Positions 49,301 through 58,700 of a DNA stretch of 64,000 nucleotides are shown one piece after another. The number at the start of each line of letters is the position of its first letter. The stretch's first letter is position 1. The stretch covers positions 1-64,000 of the forward strand of contig LR882959.1 of assembly GCA_904830895.1 (NCBI GenBank), given 5' to 3'. The stretch is from Planktothrix rubescens CCAP 1459/22. GTDB taxonomy: Bacteria > Cyanobacteriota > Cyanobacteriia > Cyanobacteriales > Microcoleaceae. The position numbers and the translations under genes were made by a program. Below the pieces are notes generated by a model, which saw only the letters and a program-made list of their open reading frames with translations, was not told where the DNA came from and did no database searches.

Positions 49301-50440
49301 AAGAGAAGCATCATTTTCCTGCGCCTGAACTTTGGTATCATCACTAAATATTTTAGGAGTTGCTGTCATATAAAGACGCTTTTTCCCTTTAAGAAAATTC
49401 TGGTCATGTACCTTAACAAAATGGGATGTATCTTTTCCCGAAATCGTCACGCCTGTAGTCCGATGTGCTTCATCACAGATAATTAAATCAAACTCAGGTA
49501 AGCCTTTGATTTGAGCATCTGCAATCGCTTGTATTGATTGATAGGTAGAAAAAATAACAGTTAAAGTTTTCCCATGAGAAGCCCGATAACTCTTGATAAT
49601 TTCTTGGGCGTTAGTTGTTGGGGGAAAAGCTAAATCACTAACCGTTATATCTGAGTCATCATCATCATCACGTTTTCTTTTCCCAACTTTGGTATCTGAA
49701 CAAACTGCTATGCTATGGAAATTAATATCACTTTCTGCTGTCCATTCTCTAAGGGTTTGAGATAATAAGGAAATTGAAGGGACTAAGAATAAAATTAAAG
49801 ATTTTTTATTTGTAGCGAATTGTTCTGCTATTTTCAGAGATGTAAAGGTTTTACCAGTACCGCAAGCCATAATTAGCTTACCTCTATCAGCTTCAACAAA
49901 ACCAGCCATTACCTTGTCTAAAGCTGTTTGTTGGTGCGGTCTAATTTGTTTTTTCGGTTTAAGTTTTAATTGAGGTTTCTTGAGACTAAAATTACTCCAG
50001 TCAATAGGACTATTAGCTAAATCATGTAATGTTAAACGAGTAACAGGAATTTGTTGATTATTTAAGGTATCTTCCGCGTGTTTGCTCCATTTATCGGTAG
50101 TCGAGACAATTATCCTTTTCTTAAATAAATCTGTACCTGACGCGGTGAAAAATGAATCAATATCAGGTTTTTGTAAAATGTGGTTAGGGCCATAACATTT
50201 ACACTGAATCGCACAATAATCCCCCGTATCACGTTCTTCTGCTACTAAATCAATCCCTGTATCCGGTGCGTTGTTCCGTTTGGGGAAATCCATCCACAGC
50301 CAAACTTTACTAAAATGCTCTTTATATAAGGGATCTGTTTCAAGATACTGAACCGTTAAGCGTTCAAACTTATCGCCCAAGTCTCGCGGTGATGTGGCGG
50401 TTTCTCTAAATTCTTCAAGGATAGTATTAAGGGTAATCAT
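46346..50440 (-). pseudogene. Type ISP restriction-modification enzyme, main part, cut by IS
   Basis: About 1365 residues from ATG 50440 (MITLNTILEE; an upstream start at 50488 adds 16 residues without support). Order: Mrr/PD-(D/E)XK nuclease (APDTGIDLVAE, CAIQCKCYG); SF2 helicase (MACGTGKTFTSLKIAE; LIICDEAHRTTG; QSVGRVMRKAAG); N6-adenine methyltransferase (DPFTGTGTFMVRLL; IGNPPYSAG); then target recognition. This is the LlaBIII-like single-chain plan that both cuts and methylates. The current 3' end reads into the IS. With the element removed, the enzyme is 1591 residues. The cut falls in the DNA-recognition region, so specificity or folding is probably lost. Confidence 0.88.
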
Positions 50441-50673
50441 TGCGTTTTTCGTAATTAAACAGATGTAACCGTTGATACAAAGAGACACGGATTCTAGCCC
50501 TTACATAGACCTTAGACATCCTTTAAGCCATTAAACGTTTTCAGTTGCTTTTCAAACTTCAGTCTAAGGGTTAATTGACAATTACTGTACCAAACTTTAA
50601 TTAAACTTATAAGTGAGGTTTCTCTTATTCTGGTACTTAGCTAGGTTTTTTGTTCTCCACAGGCGGTTTTTCC

Positions 50674-50967
50674 TTAGAGTTTTAAGTCAAGGAATAACTG
50701 CCCAGGCGAGATATTTCCTCGACTGCGACAATGACAAGCCAGATGGCAACTGGTACACAAAGCCACTAAATTTTCTAAACGATTATCCCCAGGGTCACAA
50801 TTCCAATGATGGACTTGCAACACATAAGCTCGGCGTTTTAGGGTATGAGGTAAAGCTTCTCCAGGTTTTAGACATAAACGACCACATCGTTGACATTGCC
50901 AATTCGCCGCTTCCTTAACCGCCAAAGCTAGTTCCGTCCAGTTTTCAGGATAACGATTTAAACTCAT
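50674..50967 (-). CDS. HNH endonuclease
   Basis: 97 residues. WQCQRCGRLCLKPGE, then YVLQVHHWNCDPGDNRLENL and VALCTSCHLACH: CxxC pairs and the H-H-N core. Small HNH enzymes like this are common in phages and plasmids, sometimes near terminases; none is seen here. The coding region overlaps an open plus frame, but the motif decides. Confidence 0.85.
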   Translation of the reverse strand: MSLNRYPENWTELALAVKEAANWQCQRCGRLCLKPGEALPHTLKRRAYVLQVHHWNCDPGDNRLENLVALCTSCHLACHCRSRGNISPGQLFLDLKL

Positions 50968-51653
50968 AGACTGATTTATTAATTTTTATTAAGGCTTTGA
51001 TATTTATTGATGTTCCCCCTCAAGCACTTCTTACAGTCTAGTTTTTTATTGACCCGTTGAGGTAATGAATAACATAACGGATAACATAACGGATAACATA
51101 ACAAATAACAGATAACATAACGGATAACATAACGGATAACATAACGGATAACATAACGAATAACAGGAATAGCAAATCAATCAATATGTCTGGACTAATT
51201 GTTAAAGGGAAACATTCATAAAAACCCCCTAACTTGGGGGCTAGGGGATTTCTGGCGGATCGCTAAATCAGTTTTGTTTGTTGCTTCAATTTGCAATCCC
51301 ATTACTGAGGATTCTTAGCTAATTATCTGAATTGCACACCGAAACCTCAAGAAACACCTCAAGAAATTCCTGAAAAAAACTATCCAGATTATTCACTTCA
51401 ATATGGAATTAGGGAATTGGGCTATCTCAACGGCCGTCCAAATTGTTGAGGTACTGATAGATAGCCATACCCTGAATCACGGGTACTGGAATCTGATTTG
51501 AAATGGGTTAGGTCGGCATCGGAGGACTAAATACATGATTGAGGCTGTTAATGGGGGGAATCCTAAGAACTGTCACATATTCATCAGAACTGTTACACGG
51601 ATTTATATAGATTGCAATAATCAGCACCTCTCAACGATTCAAGGGGGTGCGGC
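50968..51653. other. Long non-coding region with iterons
   Basis: Contains the 12-bp iterons, a CCCCCTAACTTGGGGG hairpin near 51226-51241, and otherwise no open frame that I can support. AAGGGGGTG precedes the primase ATG at 51654. The density of repeats fits an origin region. Confidence 0.5.
51069..51167 (+). repeat. Seven 12-bp iterons ATAACATAACGG
   Basis: ATAACATAACGG or one-to-two-base variants at 51069, 51081, 51093, 51112, 51124, 51136 and 51148, with an ATAACAG break (51105-51111) and an ATAACAGG end. Each unit holds two ATAAC words. Located 490 bp upstream of the primase gene: candidate origin or partition site. Confidence 0.8.
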
Positions 51654-53384
51654 ATGATTACCACCGACACCACATTAAAAGGAAAGGCGATGCCGCAAGG
51701 CGGCGGCTACGCCATCGCCTCAAGCAAGCGTAACCCATGCCCAATCTGTGAAAAAACGCACGGTTGCAAGATTTCAGATAATTTAATAATGTGCCTACGG
51801 GGTGATAGCAATTGGAGCATACCCGGATGGAAATATCTCAAACCTCTCAGGGGAGGTATGGGGGGATTATTCGGGGATTATTCGGGGGAGCGTCAAGAAT
51901 ACAGACCGGAACAGCAACCCAAAGCCGCCAAACCTTCAAACATTACCCCGTTGACAGATGAGCAATTAGACAGAGAAGCCAGAAAAATCCTGAAACAGTT
52001 GGGATTGAGTGCCAAACATCGGGAACAGTTGCACGGTCGCGGCTTAACTGATGAACAAATTGATCAGCGTGGGTTTAAGTCGGTTGACCGCTATCAAGAA
52101 TTTAATCTGATCTCGATTAGTCCTAACTTCCCTGGGATGGGAGACAAGGGAACTCTAGCCAATAGCGGATCAGGAATTCTGATTCCTATTCGGAATATCA
52201 AAGGATTAATCATTGGCTTTCAGCTTGCTAGGGATGATCGGGAGCCAAAATATCAATGGCTTTGGGGAAGTAGCGATCGCCGCGTGTCCGGTGAACTACC
52301 ATTACAGTTTTTAAAATTAAATAGTTCCCCGGATTTAAACATTATAGAGGGAACATTAAAACCCTTACCCGCAGCGCATTTACACAATATTAATGTGTTG
52401 GGTGCAGGGGGTGTTAATTGGCATGGCTCCAAGAAGGAATTTAAAGCTATTGTTGATTCCAAAAACTTTGATTTATACATCTTAAACCCTGACACTGGAT
52501 GCAAAGCTAATCATCATGTAATGGGTGCTTATCGGGAATTGTATCTATTCCTTAAAAAGCTCGGAGTTACCCTTTATATAAGAGATTGGGGACAAGGTGA
52601 TAGACCAAAATCAGATAAAGTTGATATTGACGAAATCGACACAGAAACGTTTAATAATGCTCGGATTATCTCTTATATAGAATGGGATAATCAGGTTATT
52701 GATCAGGGAGAATTGAGTGAGGAACAATGGTTTAATCGCTTTAAATTACCTGAATTACAAAACGATTTAGCACGGATTGTTAAACGTTTTTACAGTCGGG
52801 TAAACCAGAAAAATAAACCCGTTACTCCCGAACAAAACCCCGAAGCCAAACCCGTTACAATCCCAGAAGAAAAAACAGAATGTAGCGCGATTGTACTATG
52901 GAAACCTCAGAAATTAATCTCACTACCTTACACCCCTGGACAATTGCCAACAGTTGACGAATGGCAACAGATGGGATGCCCTAAAATCATTTTTAATAAT
53001 GGGGAAAGGTTGGCTTGCTATGGTGAAGCGTGCGAGAAGGGTTTTAAATTTACTTTAGACACAACTGCAACGGGTCACGGAAAATCGTTTGATTCTGGTT
53101 TGGCTAATTTAGAAACCTTTGGAATTGACCCCGATGATAAGGAGAATAAAGCCAGAATATTCTACCTATCACCTGATCATCGGAACCCAACTAACGCAAC
53201 TGTAGAAGCCAATTATGTTGATTTAGAAGCCCGACATAATGGCTTAAATTATGACACTGACCGCAAAACTGCTTTAGGAAAATCTCACGTTATCCGAGCT
53301 AAAAATCAAAACCCTGATATTCCCTCGAATTGTCCAGAAAACTGTATTACTTCACAACCCACCCCTGGAACCTTTGCCATCTGA
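51654..53384 (+). CDS. Primase-helicase replication protein, apparently truncated
   Basis: 576 residues. A zinc-binding primase start, NPCPICEKTHGCKISDNLIM with CLRG, then a TOPRIM-like middle (GILIPIRNIKGLIIGFQLAR, LNIIEGTLKPLPAAHLHNIN, DLYILNPDTGC). The helicase part begins with TTATGHGKSFDSGLANLE, but the frame stops about 95 residues later, before the other helicase motifs, at CITSQPTPGTFAI. Intact relatives would be much longer. The end lies 255 bp from the end of the ABC exporter gene, so the junction of backbone and NRPS region may have cut it. Confidence 0.7.
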   Translation: MITTDTTLKGKAMPQGGGYAIASSKRNPCPICEKTHGCKISDNLIMCLRGDSNWSIPGWKYLKPLRGGMGGLFGDYSGERQEYRPEQQPKAAKPSNITPLTDEQLDREARKILKQLGLSAKHREQLHGRGLTDEQIDQRGFKSVDRYQEFNLISISPNFPGMGDKGTLANSGSGILIPIRNIKGLIIGFQLARDDREPKYQWLWGSSDRRVSGELPLQFLKLNSSPDLNIIEGTLKPLPAAHLHNINVLGAGGVNWHGSKKEFKAIVDSKNFDLYILNPDTGCKANHHVMGAYRELYLFLKKLGVTLYIRDWGQGDRPKSDKVDIDEIDTETFNNARIISYIEWDNQVIDQGELSEEQWFNRFKLPELQNDLARIVKRFYSRVNQKNKPVTPEQNPEAKPVTIPEEKTECSAIVLWKPQKLISLPYTPGQLPTVDEWQQMGCPKIIFNNGERLACYGEACEKGFKFTLDTTATGHGKSFDSGLANLETFGIDPDDKENKARIFYLSPDHRNPTNATVEANYVDLEARHNGLNYDTDRKTALGKSHVIRAKNQNPDIPSNCPENCITSQPTPGTFAI

Positions 53385-53638
53385 CAACAGTAGCCTATAG
53401 GTTAACGGGGTAAAGCCGAGATCCGCGCCAAATAGGACATGATGTAAAGTTTTATTGCAACTAATCACTGTAACTTTTACACAGAAGGGGTTTAACTTGC
53501 TACTTTGCGGTTCGTGTCAGCTTCGCTATTTCTACGCCTATCTCGGTGGATACCCGTATGGCTCTAGTAAGGGCAGACTACGGATATCACCCAGGAAAAT
53601 CTTCCCGTGAGCCGCGATCGCCCCTTCGTTAGAGTCAT
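53385..53638. other. Junction between plasmid-type genes and NRPS region
   Basis: 254 bp with no supported gene. A HIP1-like GCGATCGC lies near 53614. No transposon ends or direct repeat shared with the 1.5-2.2 kb side were found by eye. Confidence 0.4.
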
Positions 53639-55645
53639 TTAAGGTGAGGTTTTGAGCCACTTTAATATTTGAGGATTTTTGTCATAACGGTAGGTAAAAC
53701 CATCTTTGGCTGTAATCACATTCCCTCGACTGGCTTTGCTACGAATGCTAGAGAGTGATAGGTCTGTTAATAGTTTCATTTCCTGATGAGAGAATCCTTC
53801 GGGAGGATGGATTGTTTCTGGTTCCGATTCATTATTGATAGTAATATTGGGTGTTGAATTGTTATTAGGGGCATCAGTAAACATTTCTCGTGCTTTTTTA
53901 AGGCGATAATCTTGAACGGTTAAAAGTTGCCAACTAGAGTCAGCAGAAAGTTCCAAAACCCATTGATGGTAATTAAATAGACTTTCTCGGTGGCCCACAC
54001 TAATAAAGGTTGTATTGCGAGTTTTTAATTGCTCATATAAAATCCCCTCGTTGGTTAAATCTAAGGCACTGGTCGCCTCATCTAAAATGGTAAAACTGGG
54101 AGGATTAACTAATAGTCGGGCAAAAGCTAGGCGTTGTTGTTCACCGAGCGAAAGAATGTTTTCCCAGGGTTTTTCAGAGTCAAAATCATCTACCCGATTT
54201 AGCACATTTTGTAAATTGACCTGTTGTAATACTTCTTGAAGTTCGGTATTGCTCATCTCACGATTGGTTAGAGGATACAACAATTGTTCGCGTAAGGTTC
54301 CCAAAATAATGTAGGGACGTTGGGGTAAAAAGAGAATTTCTTCCAGGGGAGGTCGCACTAAACGCCCAGTGCCAGCATTCCATAAACCCGCGATCGCCCG
54401 TAACAAAGAACTTTTGCCCCGACCACTGGGGCCAACAATTAGTAAGCCCTCACCCTTTTCAACAGTAAGAGATAAATCCTCAACAATGACCTGTTCATAG
54501 TTAGGGGTTTCTAAGGTAACGTGTTCAAAGGCAAAATGATTTTCTTCTATCGTTGTAATTGTGTTGGTATTATCGGGTTGTTTAGTAACAGTTTCCAAGG
54601 CATTTGAGAATTCATTTAAACGTTCTACATAACTCGAAAACCGTCCCGAAGTCCCAAATTCTGTGATCAGTTCTCCTAGGGCCGATGCAAACATAAAACT
54701 AGCTAATGAAGCTTGCTCGACTTGCCCATAATCAATTTCACCTTTGATATATAAAGGCCCAAGCACTAAGAAGGGAAAAAATTGAATGACGGAACGATAG
54801 CCCCGACTAAAAATTTCGTTGCCCTTTTCCCAATTAATTTTGTTTTTCGTATCATTTACGACTTCTTTAAAGCGTCTCTGAATAATATTTAGTTCTTCTT
54901 TTTCTCCTCGGAAAAAAGCGATAGATTCCGCATGAGTCCGAACATGGGTTAAGGCGTAGTTGTAATCCGCTTTTGATTCCAGTTGCTCTTGATTAATCTT
55001 ACTTAATTCTTGATTTAGATAGGCGGCAATAAAGTTTCCAATAATAGTATAAAATAGTAAAGGAATAGCAATCTGTCGGGAAATTGACCAGACCACCGCT
55101 AAAAAAGTTAGCATTTCCAGGCTTTTTTCTAGGAAAGTCGCGGAGAAACTAATGGCGTTAGTGGCGATCGGTTCAATTTCCTGGGCTAGACGTTGATCGG
55201 GGTTATCAATGTCAGATTGAAAGTTGATTTTATAATAGGCACGATTACTAAAATATTTCTCTAAAATCTGGGTATTTAGCCATTGATACCAATCCAAGGC
55301 AATTTTTTTACGAATGTCTTTGGTAAAACCTGCCAGCAGCGTTACACAAATCAATCCGATCGCATAGACGATTAATGTACTAGCAAATTGAGAAGCATCT
55401 TTCTCTTGAATAATGACATCAATTAAACGACGATTAACAAAACTATTAAAAGCCGTTACTCCGACTAATCCCACAATTAAAAAGATGAGCAGTGATAGCA
55501 TTCCCCAGGAACGAATCACCTCAGAAAAGCTTCTTTTATTCGATACAGTGGGATACCAATAGGGTTGGGCGATCGCCTTTACATCTCTTAAAAACTGATT
55601 AAAAGAAGCAAGTGCATTGGGACTAGAAGCTGCTTGGGTTGTCAT
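53639..55645 (-). CDS. ABC exporter (SbmA/BacA-like membrane domain + ATPase)
   Basis: 668 residues, a half transporter. An N-terminal membrane domain of the ABC_membrane_2 type (WGMLSLLIFLIVGLVGVTAF, FASTLIVYAIGLICVTLLAG, DIDNPDQRLAQEIEPIATNA). An ATPase with Walker A GPSGRGKSSLLRAIAG, signature LSLGEQQRLAFARLL and Walker B FTILDEATSALD. A C-terminal tail of about 90 residues follows (PEGFSHQEMKLLTDLSLSSI). Such transporters close many cyanobacterial NRPS operons (cyanopeptolin, anabaenopeptin) and are thought to export the peptide. It starts 145 bp after the NRPS stop, on the same strand. Confidence 0.85.
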   Translation of the reverse strand: MTTQAASSPNALASFNQFLRDVKAIAQPYWYPTVSNKRSFSEVIRSWGMLSLLIFLIVGLVGVTAFNSFVNRRLIDVIIQEKDASQFASTLIVYAIGLICVTLLAGFTKDIRKKIALDWYQWLNTQILEKYFSNRAYYKINFQSDIDNPDQRLAQEIEPIATNAISFSATFLEKSLEMLTFLAVVWSISRQIAIPLLFYTIIGNFIAAYLNQELSKINQEQLESKADYNYALTHVRTHAESIAFFRGEKEELNIIQRRFKEVVNDTKNKINWEKGNEIFSRGYRSVIQFFPFLVLGPLYIKGEIDYGQVEQASLASFMFASALGELITEFGTSGRFSSYVERLNEFSNALETVTKQPDNTNTITTIEENHFAFEHVTLETPNYEQVIVEDLSLTVEKGEGLLIVGPSGRGKSSLLRAIAGLWNAGTGRLVRPPLEEILFLPQRPYIILGTLREQLLYPLTNREMSNTELQEVLQQVNLQNVLNRVDDFDSEKPWENILSLGEQQRLAFARLLVNPPSFTILDEATSALDLTNEGILYEQLKTRNTTFISVGHRESLFNYHQWVLELSADSSWQLLTVQDYRLKKAREMFTDAPNNNSTPNITINNESEPETIHPPEGFSHQEMKLLTDLSLSSIRSKASRGNVITAKDGFTYRYDKNPQILKWLKTSP

Positions 55646-55790
55646 GTTTGTTCTGTTACACGATTCTATAGATTATTTTAAAGGATAATCAGGTATTTTC
55701 TGAAAATTTTAAGTTACAATATTCTGTCGTTAAATCCCGTACAGGGTAAGAACATAATATATTCTGTCCCTACCAAAGATTTGTCCGTCA

Positions 55791-58700
55791 TCACAACGTA
55801 ACTTGCTGTAAGTAGCTATTCAATTTTTCAGCAAGGATTGGGTTTTTAATCAAACTGTAGTGATCTCCACTAATCCATTGGCATTCCAAGTCGTTAATTG
55901 TCTCATGCCAACCAGGGTTTTTAAGAGAACTATCCTCGGCACCGAAGAAAATGGTTTTGCCTGGGTAAGCTTTAGGTAAATAGTTGAAAAGAGCTTGTCG
56001 GTTAGCCTGAAAAATTGTAAACCAGGTTGTAATTTGTTGCTCTCCCAATTCTGGCGGTAAAATGTTAGTCTGTTTGCTCCAAGCCAAGAAATGAGTCAGT
56101 AAATCTTCCGATGTCAGATGGGAAATTTCGGACTCAGAGAAAGGAATTTCCTGATTAAACATACTTGTTAAATCCCTCACAAAAGCATAGGTAAGATTGA
56201 GACTTTCATTAAGGTCTTCTGGAAGTAATTCGGAGGAATTTTCCTGAGTATTAACTGAATTAAGCAAAATAGGAGAATAGCTATCTATTAAAGTCAATAA
56301 AGCCACTGTTTGCCCTTGCTCCGATAATTGTTGGGCGATTTCAAAAGCTATCACTCCTCCCATTGACCAGCCTCCTAAAGAATAGGGGCCAGAGGCTTGA
56401 ATAGTTTGTATTGCTTTAATATAAATCGTCGCCATCTCTTCAATCGAGCTTAGAGGTTTTTCAGTTGCATTTAGTCCCAATGCTTGCAGTCCATAGAAAG
56501 GCTGCTCTGTTCCTAGATAACGAGCTAAATCGGCATAACAAAGTACATTACCGCCAATGGGATGAACGGCGAAAAATGGTGCTTTATTGCCTTGAGATTG
56601 AATGGGGATCAAGGGTGAATAGGTTAGCTGAGTCGTTTCCTGAGCTATTAATTGGGCTAGACTTGCTATCGTTCCATTTTGAAAAAGACTGGTTAAAGGT
56701 AAATTTTTGCCCAACTTTTGTTCAATGCAACTGATTAGACGAACCGCTAATAAAGAATGACCCCCCAATTCAAAAAAGTTTTCCTCAACACCAAGATCAC
56801 TGATTCCTAAAACCTCTGACCAGATTTGGGTTAATTGTGATTCTAATAAATTACGAGGAGCAATTTTTTGAATATTTTTTCTGGCTTGATCATCAGGTAC
56901 AGGTAGGGAACGGCGATCGCATTTGCCATTAGGAGTTAACGGCAAACAGTCTAAAATGACAAAGGTATTGGGAACGAGATAGGCAGGTAATTGATTAGCC
57001 AAGAATTGACGGAGTTCACCACTGGTTGTCTGGGAATTGGGAGTAAGAACAACGTAGGCAACTAAGCGTTGATCGCCTGGAGTATCTTCCCGAACAATTA
57101 CAGCAGTAGTTTGAACATCTGAACACTGACTAAGAACCGCTTCAATTTCCCCTAATTCAATCCGAAAACCGCGAACTTTGACTTGATTATCAATGCGTCC
57201 CAGATACTCAATATTGCCATCAGTTTGCCATGTCGCTAAGTCTCCTGTTTTGTAAATTCGTTCGGTTCTTCCCAAGAGATTAACTTCAATAAATTTCTCA
57301 GCCGTTAAGTCTGGACGATTCAAGTACCCCCTCGCTAAACAGACTCCTGCAATACATAATTCTCCTGGTATTCCTGTGGGTAAGATTTGCTGATTCTCAT
57401 CTAAAATATAGACCCGAATATTATCTAATGGTTTACCAATATTGGGTTTTTGACCATTTGCTTGACAAAGAGAAAGTGTAGCTGTTACTGTCGCTTCTGT
57501 CGGGCCATAGCAGTTGAATAAACGTCTTTGATTTGCCCATTTTTCTATCACATTAATAGAACAAGCTTCACCCCCAACCGTCATATTTTCTAAATGGGAT
57601 AGGTTGGCTTGAGGTAAAACAGATAAGGCTGAAGGCGATAAAAAGCTATGGGTTATTTTGTTCGTTTCTAGAAAATCTACTAAGGTTTGAGTGGGTAGTA
57701 ATGTTTCTTTTTTTGCTAAGTATAAACAAGCACCATGACTTAGACTCGTGGCGATTTCACCAATGGATAAATCAAAGCTAAAAGACCCAAATTGAAGTAA
57801 ACGACTTTGCGGTTTAACGTGAAACAGTTTGCCCCAACTTAAGCTAAGATTAACGAGGGATTGATGTTCAATCATTACTCCTTTTGGTTGTCCTGTTGAA
57901 CCCGAAGTATAAATCACATAAGTTAAATTATTTGGCTTATTTTGAACAGTGGGATTATAAATAGGGTATTGGGCAAATTTATCTTTATCTAAATACAAAA
58001 CTTTATCAGATTGAAGCACCTGATCTAAAGGCAATTTATCTTTAAGGTTACTCTGGGTTAGTAAAACCGTTGCTTCACAATCTTCTAACATAAACTGAAG
58101 ACGTTCAGTGGGATAGTCTGGATCAAGAGGGACATAAGCTCCCCCCGCCTTGAGAATGCCTAATAAGCCGACGATCATTTCTAAAGAACGTTCTACCGAA
58201 ATACCGACTAAGACCTCTGGCCCGACTCCTAAAGTTTGTAAATAATGGGCTAACTGATTAGCGTGACAATTTAACTCAGTATATGTTAGCTGTTGGTTTT
58301 CAAAGACAACGGCTACAGCATCAGGAGTGCGTTCAACTTGCTCCTCAAATAACTGATGAATACACTTATCTTGAGGATAGTCAACCTGGGTATTATTCCA
58401 GTCAATTAATAACTGTTGTTGCTCAGATTTAGTTAATAAAGGTAATTGAGAAACTCGCTCGCATGGATTAGCAATAATCCCCTCAAGTAAAGTCATAAAA
58501 TGACCGTTCATTCGTTCAATGGTTGAGCTATCAAATAAGTCTGTGCTATAAACCCAGTCCATTGCCAAGCCTTCTGAAGTTTCCCAGCAGTGTACTTCCA
58601 GATCACATCTGACAGTTTCTTCTACTAATAATGGTAAACTTTCAATGCTTAAACCTGACAGATTCCATGCATCTTGAGACACATTTTGTAGGGCAAATAT

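Noticed and set aside
50613-50918. Plus-strand 101-codon frame
   Set aside because: Overlaps the HNH gene on the other strand, which has a clear motif.
51069-51167. Possible CRISPR or satellite
   Set aside because: 12-bp units without spacers; too short for CRISPR.
1539-53638. Simple insertion of the backbone into one NRPS cluster with att repeats
   Set aside because: No direct repeat or tRNA end shared by the 1.5-2.2 kb and 53.4-53.6 kb sides was found by eye, and no integrase is present in the window.
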